Below are positions 51,246-62,941 of a stretch of DNA of 64,000 nucleotides, piece after piece; the first letter of the stretch is position 1; each line of letters begins with the position of its first letter. The stretch lies in NCBI GenBank assembly GCA_002189035.1, contig NEEC01000017.1, positions 2,418,001 through 2,482,000 on the forward strand, given 5' to 3'. Origin of the DNA: Utricularia gibba. Taxonomy: Eukaryota > Streptophyta > Magnoliopsida > Lamiales > Lentibulariaceae. A model generated the notes under the pieces. That model did not search any database. It saw only the letters and a list, made by a program, of their open reading frames with translations, and was not told the origin of the DNA. The translations under genes were made by a program, and so were the position numbers.

Positions 51246-54121
51246 TCACTGTAATGGAGAGTTTAGACCCTCTTGAGAGGCCAAAGTATGCATAGCTTGG
51301 TACCTGTTTGAAGAAAAAGGTTGTGGCATACTTCGAAATGAAGGCCTCTTCTTGAGCTGATGCATAGTTTTCTTCGCACGGCAATTTCGATAGAGTGGCA
51401 TGGCACTCTCCTTGAGCTTGATGGAGAAAAAGAACAGCAGCCGGAAAGCTACTAGAAGTGCGGCTACTGCCAACAAATCCCACCATTTTGAATGAGTAAT
51501 GGGCATGCCTAGCCAGGAACTGAGTAGCCTTTCTCCTGGTATTTTGGGTTGGTCCCCTTGCAGGGTTTCAAACTCCACCCCTATCATTTCATTTTTCATG
51601 GCACCCTGGAAAGAATTTCAAAAAAGAACAGTGTCATAGTTATATTTGACTAATGCAGACTTTTCAGATTGCACATTAAGATATAGAAAAAGGACATTGT
51701 TTGCACCTCTAATGCCCATGACATGTAGTTGATGTAATAAATTGGATATTTCCAGACTATCGCAGGGAGATCCGGAAAGTGACGGAGAAAACCAGATGTT
51801 GTCGCCATGAGAGCCTGCGTTTCCAAGCCAGGTTCAGGTTAGATAGAGAAAATTACTACTGCTATTGATTTTGTACCGAGTATTGAAATACTTGCCACAA
51901 AACTAGTTCCAAGAAGGACGCACATCAAAAAATTAGGAGCGAATGCAGCTATGACCAACATGCAACTCTCTGTTACAGCTACGGAGAGAAAGAAGTCAAG
52001 GGTGAAGAATGCAAGGTGGTATAATCCAGAATGATACTTCATCATGTAAAATATGATTGCAGGTGTACTGCATGAAATCCCAACCAAGAATGGGAGTGAA
52101 GAGATGAAGTTTGATAGAGTGTACACTGCAACACCATAATGCCTGCTAAGCCTCTCCTTAGTGAATACCTGGTTTTTTTTTTTTTTCAAAATGAGCAATG
52201 GGAGTTATTTATTGGGGCATCTGTTTGCTGCATCAACTCAGATTAGTATTGCGGATTCACCTTCATTTCTTCGACGAGTGATGGGAAGACTCCGACGCTT
52301 ATTAACATCATAGAGCCGAACACGAAAGCTTCGCTTGCTCCTCTAACTTGGGCTGAAGTAATAAGGTAATTTTCTCCAGTTGCGTAGAAGATGGTACCAA
52401 CACTGATAGACACTGCTATGTAGACTAGCATCCGTAACCAGTAGTAACCAAAGTCCCTATTCATGTTCACGAAAGATCGCTTGGTCAAGGTCCCAAATTG
52501 TGTCATCCATGCTGCCTTGCTTGGTCCAACCTCCCCAAAGTCTGACCCTTCCTGAGAAAGTAGAAACAAAACGTTTCTGTCAGTTTCCCCTGAGGTGAAG
52601 AATTGAAGTAAGAGCAAGTGTTGGGAAAATGCTCACGGTAGTTGACAATTCTTTTGCTCTTGCTTTCACTTGTGGTGCATAGCTCTGGTAAGTCTGGATT
52701 AGCCTTGCTCTTATTTCTGTTGTTGCTGGTAGACTCATAGCTGATCCGTTGCTGCTAGATTCTTGCGCCGTTAAGTTTTTCACATCCCCCTGATTCAGAG
52801 AGATATTTGAGAGAGTAGGGATGATAAAAAAAGATATTCCATTCCACATTAAGCAGTTTCCATGGTGTTGCAGCATTAGAAATCACTTACTTTTAGTCTG
52901 AAACTCCCTGTTAATGTTTTTCTCACATGATCGAAGTCTGAATTTGTGCAGACTAGAAAATGATCGGAGGGATTCCTTCTAGTCGGACATGGGAAGCCAG
53001 CCTCGGAGAAGAACTGCCAACACAGAAACCGGAGGTGTCATGAATCGGAAGAAAATATATGCATATCTACACTTTCCATATGGTGTACCTCAACAGCTTT
53101 CCCAGCTTCACCAAAATATATAGTTTGTCCACTAGACAGGAGTAGCAGATCATGAAACAGAGCGAACACTTGACTGCTGGGCTGATGAATGGAGGAGATG
53201 ATCGTTCTGCCGCTGAGTGCAAGGCTCCTCAGAGTTTGGACAACAAAGAAACTAGCTGCACTGTCAAGGCCGGATGTCGGCTCATCAAGGAGCAGAAGAC
53301 TGGGTTGCGTTATGATCTCCAAACCGATGCTCAGCCTCCTCTTCTCCCCACCGCTTATCCCCCTCCGAAGGCAGTTTCCGACGACTGCATCAGCACAATC
53401 CTGCAGTCCCATCTCCGATATCGTCGTCTCCACCGCGTTGTTGAGCTCGTCCCTTGTGGTGCCCTTCGGAAAGCGAAGCTTAGCGGAGTAGGCGAGGGTC
53501 TCTCGGACGGTAAGAGTGCCCAAGAAGCCACATTCTTGAGTAACATATGCCTGTTGTTGATCACCAGTCAATCCGCCATCAAGTGCCTGTGGCTGACTAA
53601 ACATAAGTGACTTACCCCGATGTTGTCATTAAGTTTCCTTCTTCTCCCATTCAGTGAAATGCTTCCTGACATCACCACGCTGATTGGCAGCCTCCCTACA
53701 GGTACAAATCCATTGCAGTTACAGGCGAGTGCTCTGCGTTTTTCCACTCCCTTTCTATGCATCAAATTTCGCAGAAAAAAAGTAAATGTATCTTCTGTAC
53801 ATGAAAGCTGTGTTTTTTTTTTTCCGCTAGGGAAAAAGCATCATCCAAATTCCATGAATGTATGGAAATGCATGAGTGTGAGATGGTTGAACGGGGACCT
53901 GCCAATGCATCCAAGAAGGTGGACTTGCCAGAGCCGGAAGGGCCCATGACGGCCATTATCCTTCCCCGGAGAGCGTATCCGGTTAGCCCGTCGATGAGTC
54001 GTCTCGGCGAACGGGTTCTGGTGTTGGGAAGCACCACCGTCAAATCCTTCCAAACCAAGGCCCCAACTCCCTGATTCTCCACCGCCGGAGCAGGAGAAGG
54101 AGCCGTTGCCTCGATATCCAT
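51246..54121 (-). CDS. ABCG half-transporter 3 (ABCG12/13/15 clade)
   Basis: Nine exons on -: 53899-54121, 53616-53695, 53089-53550, 52891-53013, 52637-52789, 52261-52551, 51896-52168, 51707-51814, 51246-51605; 690 residues, uninterrupted. All ATPase motifs are canonical: [48 protein letters not shown]. The membrane domain and C-terminus ([13 protein letters not shown]) match copies 1 and 2. Exon 7 ends at a GC donor (GTG|GCAAGT, 51895). Start at 54121 gives [17 protein letters not shown], a short variable N-terminus as in relatives. Likely plasma-membrane exporter of lipid-type substrates; the substrate is unknown. Confidence 0.94.
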
Positions 54122-54918
54122 TTGAAGAGGGGGCTCAGTGGGCGGAGTTGCGAGAGCCGATGGAGCCTCATTTATAAATAAACCGATGCAGTCCAAAAAA
54201 AAAAATATCTGCCGCTGCAGCCGGGAAGGAATCGGCAGAACTTGTCGCACAAGTGGCGTGGGTACGGCGAAAAACAAACCACCGTCACTTCAAAGCTGCC
54301 TCAACTACCCACCCCCTGCCCTCGTGACAGGTTCAAGCCCATGCATTACAGGTATCGTGAAAAGGGGGGATGCTCCTGAGCAGGCATTGAATGCAGTAGC
54401 TGGTTCTGGGTCAAAGCTTGCTGCTGGTATTTTTGGTGTAGCCCCAGGCGTTCGACGTTCTCTTACTTTTCCACCCACCGCCCTGTGTGTCCAGGGCCAT
54501 GTCCCAAATGGGGTTCTTCTCTCTTCTGTCACGAGATTGCAGGACCCCATTCCATATTGGAATGAACATCAACGCCCTTGTAGGCGTCTCCCGGTAACAT
54601 CTCCAACCTTGGTTTTCGTAGTGCATCATCATGCTTTCCGGTCCGACTGGTTGCCAGGTTGTCTCTAATTCATCTGGCCCGTTTGTCGAGTAGGGCAGGA
54701 CCAGCCGGGGGCGTCCGAGGGCGCGCACGCAGGCGGGGGGACAGTTGGAAAAGCAAGAACGCCCACACGATGTCTGAGCCCCACTTTCATTCATTAAGGT
54801 TTAACTCAACATTAAATGATCTTGATTAATTTCAACTGTGGGAATGCTTTTGCGGGCAACACTGAAACAGAGGGAGCAGCTGACAACAGAATCATCATCA
54901 TCATACACCCAGAAAGCT
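54122..54918. other. intergenic between ABCG genes 3 and 4
   Basis: Promoter of gene 3 and 3' region of gene 4. Base composition at 54280-54780 is less AT-rich than other spacers here and several frames stay open, but I recognise no protein or repeat family. Confidence 0.4.
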
Positions 54919-57900
54919 CTAGGAGATTGGGGAGCTGAGTCCTTCCTGGGAAGACAGGGGATGGAGATTATGATACCTGCTCGAGGAAACCGAAGGCTTC
55001 CTCTTGAAAGACGGCCGCTTCTTGAAGCGCTGCCGCATTCTCTCCGCATACAGTGACTGAAAATAGGGGCCAACTTTCTCCCTCGTCTTCAGGATCAGGA
55101 AGAACAGGAACCGGTAGCAGATGATCAGCGAATACAGCACCAGCAGATCCCACCACTTGGAATGATCTAAAGGGATTTTGAACATCTTTTGTATCAGATC
55201 TTCGCCTCTCACGTGCTGGCCCCCAGGAAACAACGGGTCGAAAACCAGTCCTATTAGATCATTTTTGATGCCCCCCTGTGTCCATATGCACAAGAAACAA
55301 GGAAGGTCTCAGTTTCAGTAACCAGCCAGGGGTGTAGTAGCAGAGGTGAGTCTGTACCTGCAGCGACCATGAACCGTAGCCCATGAACGAAACCGGGTAG
55401 CGCCAGAACGGCTTCGGAAGCTCATCCAGAAACCGGAAGAAGCCGGCAGTCAGCATCATAATGCCCTGGATCAGTACACAAATCATGTATTCATTAGATG
55501 TCCATTGCTGCTTGGTACTTTGCAATGGAAGAAGAGTGCTTACAAGAACACCAGCTCCAGCAATGATTCCCATTAAGAAGTTAGGGACAAGGGAAGCTAC
55601 AATCATCATGACGCTTTCCACCATGGCGATGGATCCAAATAAGTTGAGGCAAAAGAAGACATAATGTGAGAACTCATGCCGGAATTTCACCATGTAGAAA
55701 GTTATCGTCCCCGACAATATCGAGACAGCAGCCAAAAACGGCAAGGAAGAGAAGAAGTTTGATAGTATGTACACAGAGACTCCATAGTATCCATTACGCC
55801 TTTCTCTAGAGAACACCTGGTTTCAATGGGAAACAAGGGGGGGCTATCAATTTTACATTGCACAAGACGAAAAGACTGTCTCTGTCATTACCATTACCAT
55901 TACCTTTACTTCTTCGATGAAAGATGGAAATCCTCCGATAGACATGAAGGTCATGAAGCCAGTGACAAAGCCACCACAAGCACCCCTAGCCAATATTGAA
56001 GAGTAACCGGTGCCAACATCGTAAAATAGTGTTCCCACAGATATTGCTACCAAGATGTATATGACGATCCGAGACCAGTAGTATCCAATGTCACGATTCA
56101 TATTCTTGAATGATCTCTGTGTCAAGGTCAGTAGCTGCTTCCACCACCCTGCTCGACTGCCCATCTTTGAGTGTAGCTCCGGCCACTGCTGCAAAAATGT
56201 TTACAAGCCTCAGTGTATCAGCAGGTGACTTATTGATAGATTTTTACAAGTATCATAGATTCACTTACAACTTTGGACACTTCCTTCATCCTGTGTTTGA
56301 CTCTTCTCCTATACTCCGAGTGCTGGTACTTGTCAACAAGGATGGATTTGATGTTTCCTGTGCCAATACTCATCAGTGGATCTGAGTCCTGAGCGTGGTC
56401 CTCCTGCAAATGAGGCATAATTCAAGAGCCTTCAACGGTATGTATATACTCTGAAAGGCATGGCAATATGAGGTGTACACTGTTAACCTTGAGCAGCCTC
56501 CGCAGGGAGCCTTTCAGTGTGGCTGTGACCACGTCGAAGTCGGAATTAATGCAGCGGAGGAAATGGTCAGAAGGGTTTCTCCTACTTGAGCAGGGGAACC
56601 CTGCTTCCGCAAAGAACTGAAAAACAACCAGGAAAGATGAGCTGCAGTAGACCGTTTGACATCAAATTTTGTTGTGCAAGAATTTGTTACCTCTGTTGCC
56701 TTCTTAGCTTCACCGAAGTAAACAGTTTCTCCACCGGAAAGCAAACAAAGATCATCGAAGAGTGCGAAAACTTCACTGCTGGGCTGATGAATTGAGGAGA
56801 TAACCGTTCTTCCATCCCTTGCAAGCTTCCTGATGGAATGTATCACAAAGAAGGCAGCTGCACTATCAAGGCCACTAGTTGGTTCATCAAGAAACATCAA
56901 ACGGGGGCGAATCAAAAGCTCAAGGGCGATGCTCAATCTCTTCCTTTCCCCTCCACTAATTCCTCTTAACTGCCAGTTTCCAACCAACCGATCAGCACAA
57001 TCTTGAAGCCCCATCTCGAAAATGGTGCCATCCACAATGACTTTGATGTCATGTCGAGTCATGAAGCGCGGAAGCCTCAAGTGAGCAGAGTAGCTTAAAG
57101 TCTCTCTGACCGTAAGTGTTCCCAACAGCACGTCCTCTTGTGTGACATATGCCTGAAAGCGATTGTCCTTAACTCAAGTTCATGCAACATTCAAATGACT
57201 TCTCAGATTGCTTACAACAACTCCGTAGTCGAGACTCTGCTTTTTGCCGTTGAGAAGAACACTTCCACTCATGACAACATTTCTTGATAACCTGCCTGTT
57301 AAAACAAGTTCCACTTGTCAGCTTCAACAAGTAACACCTTCAATCCGACAAAAAATCATTGATGTTGCCTATGGGCTTATAACTCATAGGTAATTCAATC
57401 CGACAAAAAAACTCGACATCAAATAACTCTTACTAGAGAGTGGCAGATTGTGACAGAATCATGAGCCCAACATTATAGCAGCATTTAACACCCATTGCTG
57501 TCTATACTCCAAAAGGTGGTCTAGAGTATTTTCCTTTCTCTTTTTAGTTAACAAATTAACACCCATCATCCCCACTTCGCCCGAATGGATCGGATTGTTA
57601 AACCAGGAGAGGTTTCCAACTGAGCAGTACTTAAGGGTCTATTTATTGAGTTAGAACCAATTCGTAGTCAAATCTGAATCTGAAGAAAGAGATGGGTTTC
57701 CCTTTTTTGAATTTGGTTTCAAAACCCCTTGTAACCCAAACACAAAAGGAAAGAACAAAAAGGAGAGAGGAGCAGAAAAGATGAGAGACCTGCCAAGGAA
57801 TCTAGTAGTGTTGACTTGCCGGATCCGGAAGGGCCCATAATAGCCATTATCCGACCCGGTTCAGCGTAGCCGTTGAGACCATGGAGCAGCTTCTTCGTCG

Positions 57901-58041
57901 GGCCGTGCCCGAAATTGGGGAGCACCACCGTCAAATCCTCCCAAACCAGAAACGCTTCCACGCCTCTCCACGACCCTACGTCCAGAAATCCATCGCCGCC
58001 GCCGCTGGCTCCCCACTACTTCCGGCCGCCTCTATCTCCAT
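54919..58041 (-). CDS. ABCG half-transporter 4, more diverged member of the array
   Basis: Nine exons on -: 57790-58041, 57216-57295, 56691-57152, 56488-56616, 56269-56403, 55904-56188, 55544-55816, 55358-55465, 54919-55275; 693 residues if one frame break is bridged. Motifs: [63 protein letters not shown]-terminus [14 protein letters not shown]. Exon 7 is 273 bases as in copies 1-3, but here its donor is a normal GT (CTT|GTAAGC). The ATG at 58041 gives [10 protein letters not shown], but the frame leading into [20 protein letters not shown] is offset by one; a fifth G in the run at 58011-58014 (CCCC on +) would join them. The protein body is intact, so an indel artefact is likely. It is the probable outgroup of the array. 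Confidence 0.9.
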
Positions 58042-58610
58042 AAAACCCGAGAGTTGAAAAATGACACCCCTTTGAAGCTCTGAACGAGAACCTGCTATTC
58101 ACATATTAGTTTTACCGCAAAGACTGGATCTTTTCGCCTTGGTTAATGCAGCAGCAATAAATAATAAAGGGGAAGCAACAGATGGAGCTGGAAGAGAGGA
58201 ATGGGTTTAGAGATAATATATATACAAGTAATGGCATCCTCCAATCCGTAGCTGAAATTTAATGCATTGGGTCCAATGAGGAAGCTAACGGTTGCAGGGG
58301 TAGTAGCGCATTACTGTATTGCACCCAGCGAACACAGGACACGAGAAGAAAAAATGTGATTGAAATTGCTCCATGATTATTGCACAGCCGCCCCCCTTCC
58401 AACCCGTGTGATGCTGTCCAAGTCAAAGACTGTATCTTTAACACTTTCACATAAAAGAAGAGTAAGGTATGAGCTGGGTTGATGAAACCAAGACAAAAAC
58501 CAAAAGGAGAAGGCAATAAATGAGGAGAAGAAGAAGATGCGCCGTGGGTCGGTATCAGTCTAATCACTAGTGGTTTGTTTGGATGGAAGTTGGGCAGCAG
58601 CACTACCAGG

Positions 58611-58820
58611 AGATGAATGATGAATGATTGCCGTGAAGACCAACATTACTCTATTTTCATTAGATTGGATTAGAAAATGAGAATGGGCCACATCCGGTGT
58701 TTTCCGATCTCACAAAGATGAATGATGAATGATTGCCGTGAAGACCAACATTACTCTATTTTCATTATATTGGATTAGAAAATGAGAACGGGCCATATCT
58801 GGTGTTTTCCGATCTCACAA
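58611..58820. repeat. 105-bp tandem duplication, two copies
   Basis: Copies at 58611-58715 and 58716-58820 both begin AGATGAATGATGAATGATTG and end near TTTTCCGATCTCACAAA, with about four substitutions. A recent local duplication in non-coding DNA. Confidence 0.85.
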
Positions 58821-59287
58821 ATTCAATTTGGTGCACATGGAAATATAATGATCCGCCCAGGTTTGAGGGGCATTATCATAATCCCATTGTGGTTCTATTC
58901 AAGTTCATTGCATCGCTCCATTTTCAAGGACAGCCCAGAACTAGTTAATACAACATAAACTGCTCTCTGACTCTCACTCGCCTTCGCGGTTGGGGCAAAA
59001 ACATTTTTTTAGCTCAACTCAGTCAGGGTATCCTTTTTTGGGACTCGCTCGCTTGTCGTTGGGAGAAGAGGAAAAAAGGATTATTTGACATGCCTCTGAA
59101 GTTGAACATAGTTTTCAAAGAGTCACGTTCCCAGAATACACACAACCTACCAAAGCAGTTCACAACAAAGCATCCATCTGACATGAAGGGCAAGGGAATC
59201 ATTAACAGATGAAAAACCGACAGTCTTAACGTCGCAACACTGATGGAAAATTAAATCAAGTGATTGCAACAAGCAGAATGAATACCC

Positions 59288-59967
59288 CACTGTAAAAATC
59301 TTCTTTGCTGAATATCCCGCCTTTTCACTTTTTTGTAGAATACTTCAATTTTTTGTTTTATTTGTTGAATATCCCTAATTTTCTTACGAAAAAATAATAA
59401 AAAATACATATGAATAATATATGAAAAATAAATACATTCATTTGTAAAAATATATTTATAGAAATATTTTTTCAAATAAATTTTAATTTATTATGTTATA
59501 TTTTCAATTGAATTTATTAATACATTTATAGAAGTATTGTTTTTAAATAATAATCTGATCAATAATTCTATCTTATTATTATATTTTCAATAAACTTTAT
59601 AAATTATGTTACATACAATTTTTTTAAATTAAGTAAAACATAAATCGGTTGCACAAATTCCATTATAAATCAGATATTAATAAAATACAATTTAAATAAA
59701 TAGACTAAAGCTAATCTTACACTTATATGTACATAAATCACATGTAAGAAATTAAATTATAAATATTTATTATTTAATTCATATCTATATAATCCATAGT
59801 TAAAATAGTATATGATTATACCATGTATTTGTTATAGGTGTTAGTTATGATTATAGTAAAGACATGTTTTTGTAAAAATATTTTGATTTTACAATTTACA
59901 AAGTATTGAATTAATTTGAAATCAAAATTGAATTAAAATTAAAACTTTGAATAACAAATATTTATAT

Positions 59968-60010
<43 letters not shown>

Positions 60011-60110
60011 TTAATTACATTTTTAAAAACATTATCTCAAATGTTTTTTATTGAATTATTTGTTATTTCTATGTTTATGTTTTTATAATATTATTTTTTT
60101 AATTTTTTGT

Positions 60111-60146
<36 letters not shown>

Positions 60147-60282
60147 TAAATAACATTAATACATCAAAAAAAATATTTTTTTAATATATTTATATACAAA
60201 ATAATAATAAAAATTAAAAGAGGGGTATTTAACCAATATTTTTAGAACCTCGGGTATTCTGCAAACCTGTTTTTTTACAGTG
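59288..60282. mobile_element. candidate AT-rich element with imperfect terminal inverted repeats
   Basis: The left end reads CACTGTAAAAATCTTC and the right end, reverse-complemented, CACTGTAAAAAAACAG. Inside both ends, copies of a GAATA(T/C)CCC motif recur in opposite orientation (left near 59312, 59339, 59368; right near 60221, 60255). The interior is nearly pure A+T with two (AT)n tracts and no open frame. I found no target-site duplication, so it may be a decayed MITE or a chance structure. Confidence 0.4.
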
Positions 60283-60713
60283 CATTATTCTGCCAAGGAA
60301 GCCCAGAATCAACGCACTGTAATCCGTTTTCTATAATATTGAATTAGATGATCAGCAAACTTTGGCGGCGCCCACGTTTAGATTTGACAAGTATATCGGC
60401 CATTTTCGTGGAAGCAACGTGATGAATTGATGATTGGGAGGGAGCAAACAAAAGTGTTCAGTCATGAAGCGGAATAAAAACGTGGTAAAGTTACTCCAAC
60501 CGACAAACCCCCTTTCGCACCCATAGTGCCATTAAGATCAAGATCCCGGAGGTTGATATCAGATATAACAGGATCGGCACCGGCAATGTGGTCGGAAGAT
60601 GAATACGCACAAACGAGAAGATTATTCGCCTCGGGTCAACCTTCTCATGCCGGATTTCCGTATGGTGGCATATTTCATACAAGTCAACAGTGGGGGAGTG
60701 GAATAGACTTCCC

Positions 60714-60726
60714 TCTATTTAAACCA
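60714..60726 (+). promoter_or_regulatory. TATA box candidate for the saccharopine-dehydrogenase-like gene
   Basis: CTATTTAAACC lies about 95 bases upstream of the ATG at 60816, leaving room for a leader of about 65 bases. Confidence 0.4.
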
Positions 60727-60815
60727 CAGTTTGAGCGTTTTCATTGAAAAGGTTCTTCCTTTTTAACAACACTCTTGCCACTTTTGGGTCAGTTATTGAT
60801 TGTTAGCGAATAGCA

Positions 60816-62941
60816 ATGGCTGGATTATGCAGAAATGTTGCCGCCATAGCTGCTGTTAATGGAACCGTCCAAACCAGGGGTATTCAGAGAGTTGAGCTAC
60901 CGGGAAGTGTGAAGACTTCAAGAGTCTTGATTCTGGGTGGCACAGGAAGAGTCGGCGGCTCCACCGCCGCCGCGCTTTCCAGATTTTGCCCCGATCTTCG
61001 CATCGTTATCGGGGGCGGAACAGGTGCAGCAACTTGTGTTATTCCTGCTGATGAGATATGGCTGTACTCCCCTTGAAATGACATGCAGACTGAACGCCGT
61101 AACATTTCTCTGGCAGGGCTAAAGGCGCTGAAATGGCGAGTAAACTGGGTGACAAGGGGGAGTTCGCATACGTAGACCTCAATGATCATGGATCACTCGA
61201 AGAAGTTTTGTCGGGTTTGTACAACATTGTTAAAGTCTTCATTTTTGCTGGAGCTCTAAGCGATTTTCACCATTGATGTCAATAGATGTGGATCTTGTTG
61301 TTCACACGGCGGGCCCATTTCAGACGACAGAGAACTGCACGGTTCTTGAAGCTGCTATCAAAACAAAGGTGAGATCAAGGCAATGATCTCGATTGAAGTA
61401 TTAGTGCTAACCACATGAGCATGGTCTTATTGACAGACCGCGTATCTTGATGTTTGTGATGATACAAGCTACTCATGGCGTGCAAAATCTTACCTGAACA
61501 GAGCCGTTGAAGCTAATGTTCCAGCCATTATAACCGGGGGAATATGCCCTGGGGTTAGCAATGGTTCTGTGCACTAATTTTGCAAAGCTATCATCTATTC
61601 AATATCACCATCCTCCTTTTCCTCCATTTCAAGCTCTCATTCTGCATGCTATTGCTTCTGCTGCTTTCTAAAGTTCCTGTCTGAACCAACACAGTCATGG
61701 CTGCTGAACTGGTTCGTGCTTCCAAGTGTCAGGGCAAAGGTGAACCAGAGAGTCTGAGGTAGGATTACTCATCCTGTTTCAAGTCGAACGAGCTAGCCGC
61801 TGAGCTGCATTGTTTGTTTCGTTTTTTAACAAGTGTCATGCCTTCTTATTCTAAGTTTCTACTACTACACTGCTGGAACTGGTGGAACTGGCCCAACCAT
61901 TTTATCAACAAGCATTTTACTTCTAGGGGAGGAGGTAGTTGCATATGACAAAGGTCTGGCAAACAGCCTATTTCCCTATTTAACTTTCGTCTTCTTCATT
62001 CTGATCGTGTAATGAAAGCATCCCAGGTGGAGAAATCAAACTGAAGCCCTTCAGTGGAATGGTTGGTGTTGATTTTGGACGAGGAATCGGGAGAAAAAGT
62101 GTGTACCTGCTGTAAGTGCCGTCCAAGTTAACAATGAAAAACTAGGAATTCCCCTGCTGTATGGTCTGAACAGTGAGCCTGTCAGGAACTTGCCCGAGGT
62201 TAGAAGCGTCCATGAGATTCTTAGAGTGCCGACAGTGAGTGCCCGCTTCGGAAGTGATCCCTTCTTCTGGAATTGGGGGATGCAAACCCTCCCATACCTG
62301 CTCCCACCGGTATGTTAAAGTGTCTCCTGCTTGCATGTTTCACATCTGCGGTGCTTGATATCGCCCCCGCCCTCTAAGACCGCATGGGACATGCAGGATG
62401 TCTTGAGAGATCGAAGTGTGGTAGAAAAACTGGTCCATCTCTTGAACCCTTTAGTCAGGGCTGTGGATGGAATCGCAGGAGAGAAGTTCTCCATGAGGGT
62501 ATGCTCTGCGCCAACCATTTTATGCATCTGCTAAGTGTGACAGCGATCTCCATTTTATGGTCGAAAAGGTTGATCTGGGGAGCTCAGACGGTCACACAAG
62601 AATCGGTATATTCAGCCACAATAGACTATCCGAGTAAGAAGCACTTACTGACTTGTGCCTAATGCCTGCAAGCATATCCAATATCCACTTCATTTTCCTT
62701 GCGTTCAGATCAATGGGGATTGCAACAGCAGCATTTGGTTTGTCCATCCTGGAAGGACACACACAGCCCGGTGTCTGGTTCCCCGAAGAGGTAGAGCTGA
62801 TCAACATCACTGTTTTTTCCGTTTCTTTTCCTTAGCCTCATTGTGTGACTGCAGCCGGAAGGCATCGCGGTGGACGCGAGAGAAGCTCTCCTGTCTCGTG
62901 CCTCAACTGGGACCATCAACTTTGCCATGAACAACAAGTAG
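60816..62941 (+). CDS. saccharopine-dehydrogenase-like NAD(P)-binding oxidoreductase
   Basis: Member of the plant saccharopine-dehydrogenase-like family (At1g50450 type by memory); the reaction is not established. Twelve exons: 60816-61023, 61117-61214, 61286-61368, 61437-61563, 61695-61758, 61856-61953, 62027-62111, 62186-62309, 62397-62498, 62569-62633, 62709-62790, 62855-62941; 407 residues. Rossmann nucleotide site: RVLILGGTGRVGGSTAAALS. Other blocks: VDLVVHTAGPFQTTENCTVL, TAYLDVCDDTSYSWRAKSYL, YYTAGTGGTGPTIL, PFFWNWGM, HTQPGVWFPEEPEGIAV. The N-terminus may be a plastid transit peptide. Exon 1 breaks frame at GGGGG 61011-61015: a sixth G gives the family motif IGGRNRAKG across the intron. 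An in-frame alternative acceptor at 62174 would add four residues. It ends INFAMNNK, shorter than the relative I recall. Confidence 0.88.

Larger units (their letters stand above)
58042..60815. other. long AT-rich intergenic region
   Basis: No gene recognised. It holds the ABCG gene 4 promoter, a 105-bp tandem duplication (58611-58820), a candidate inverted-repeat element (59288-60282) with (AT)n tracts at about 59970-60009 and 60116-60141, and the promoter of the next gene. Confidence 0.5.

Noticed and set aside
54280-54780. Possible gene or tRNA between ABCG copies 3 and 4 (GGTTCAAGCCC motif, long open frames on both strands)
   Set aside because: No cloverleaf stems fit around the motif and neither strand shows a recognisable domain or splice pattern.
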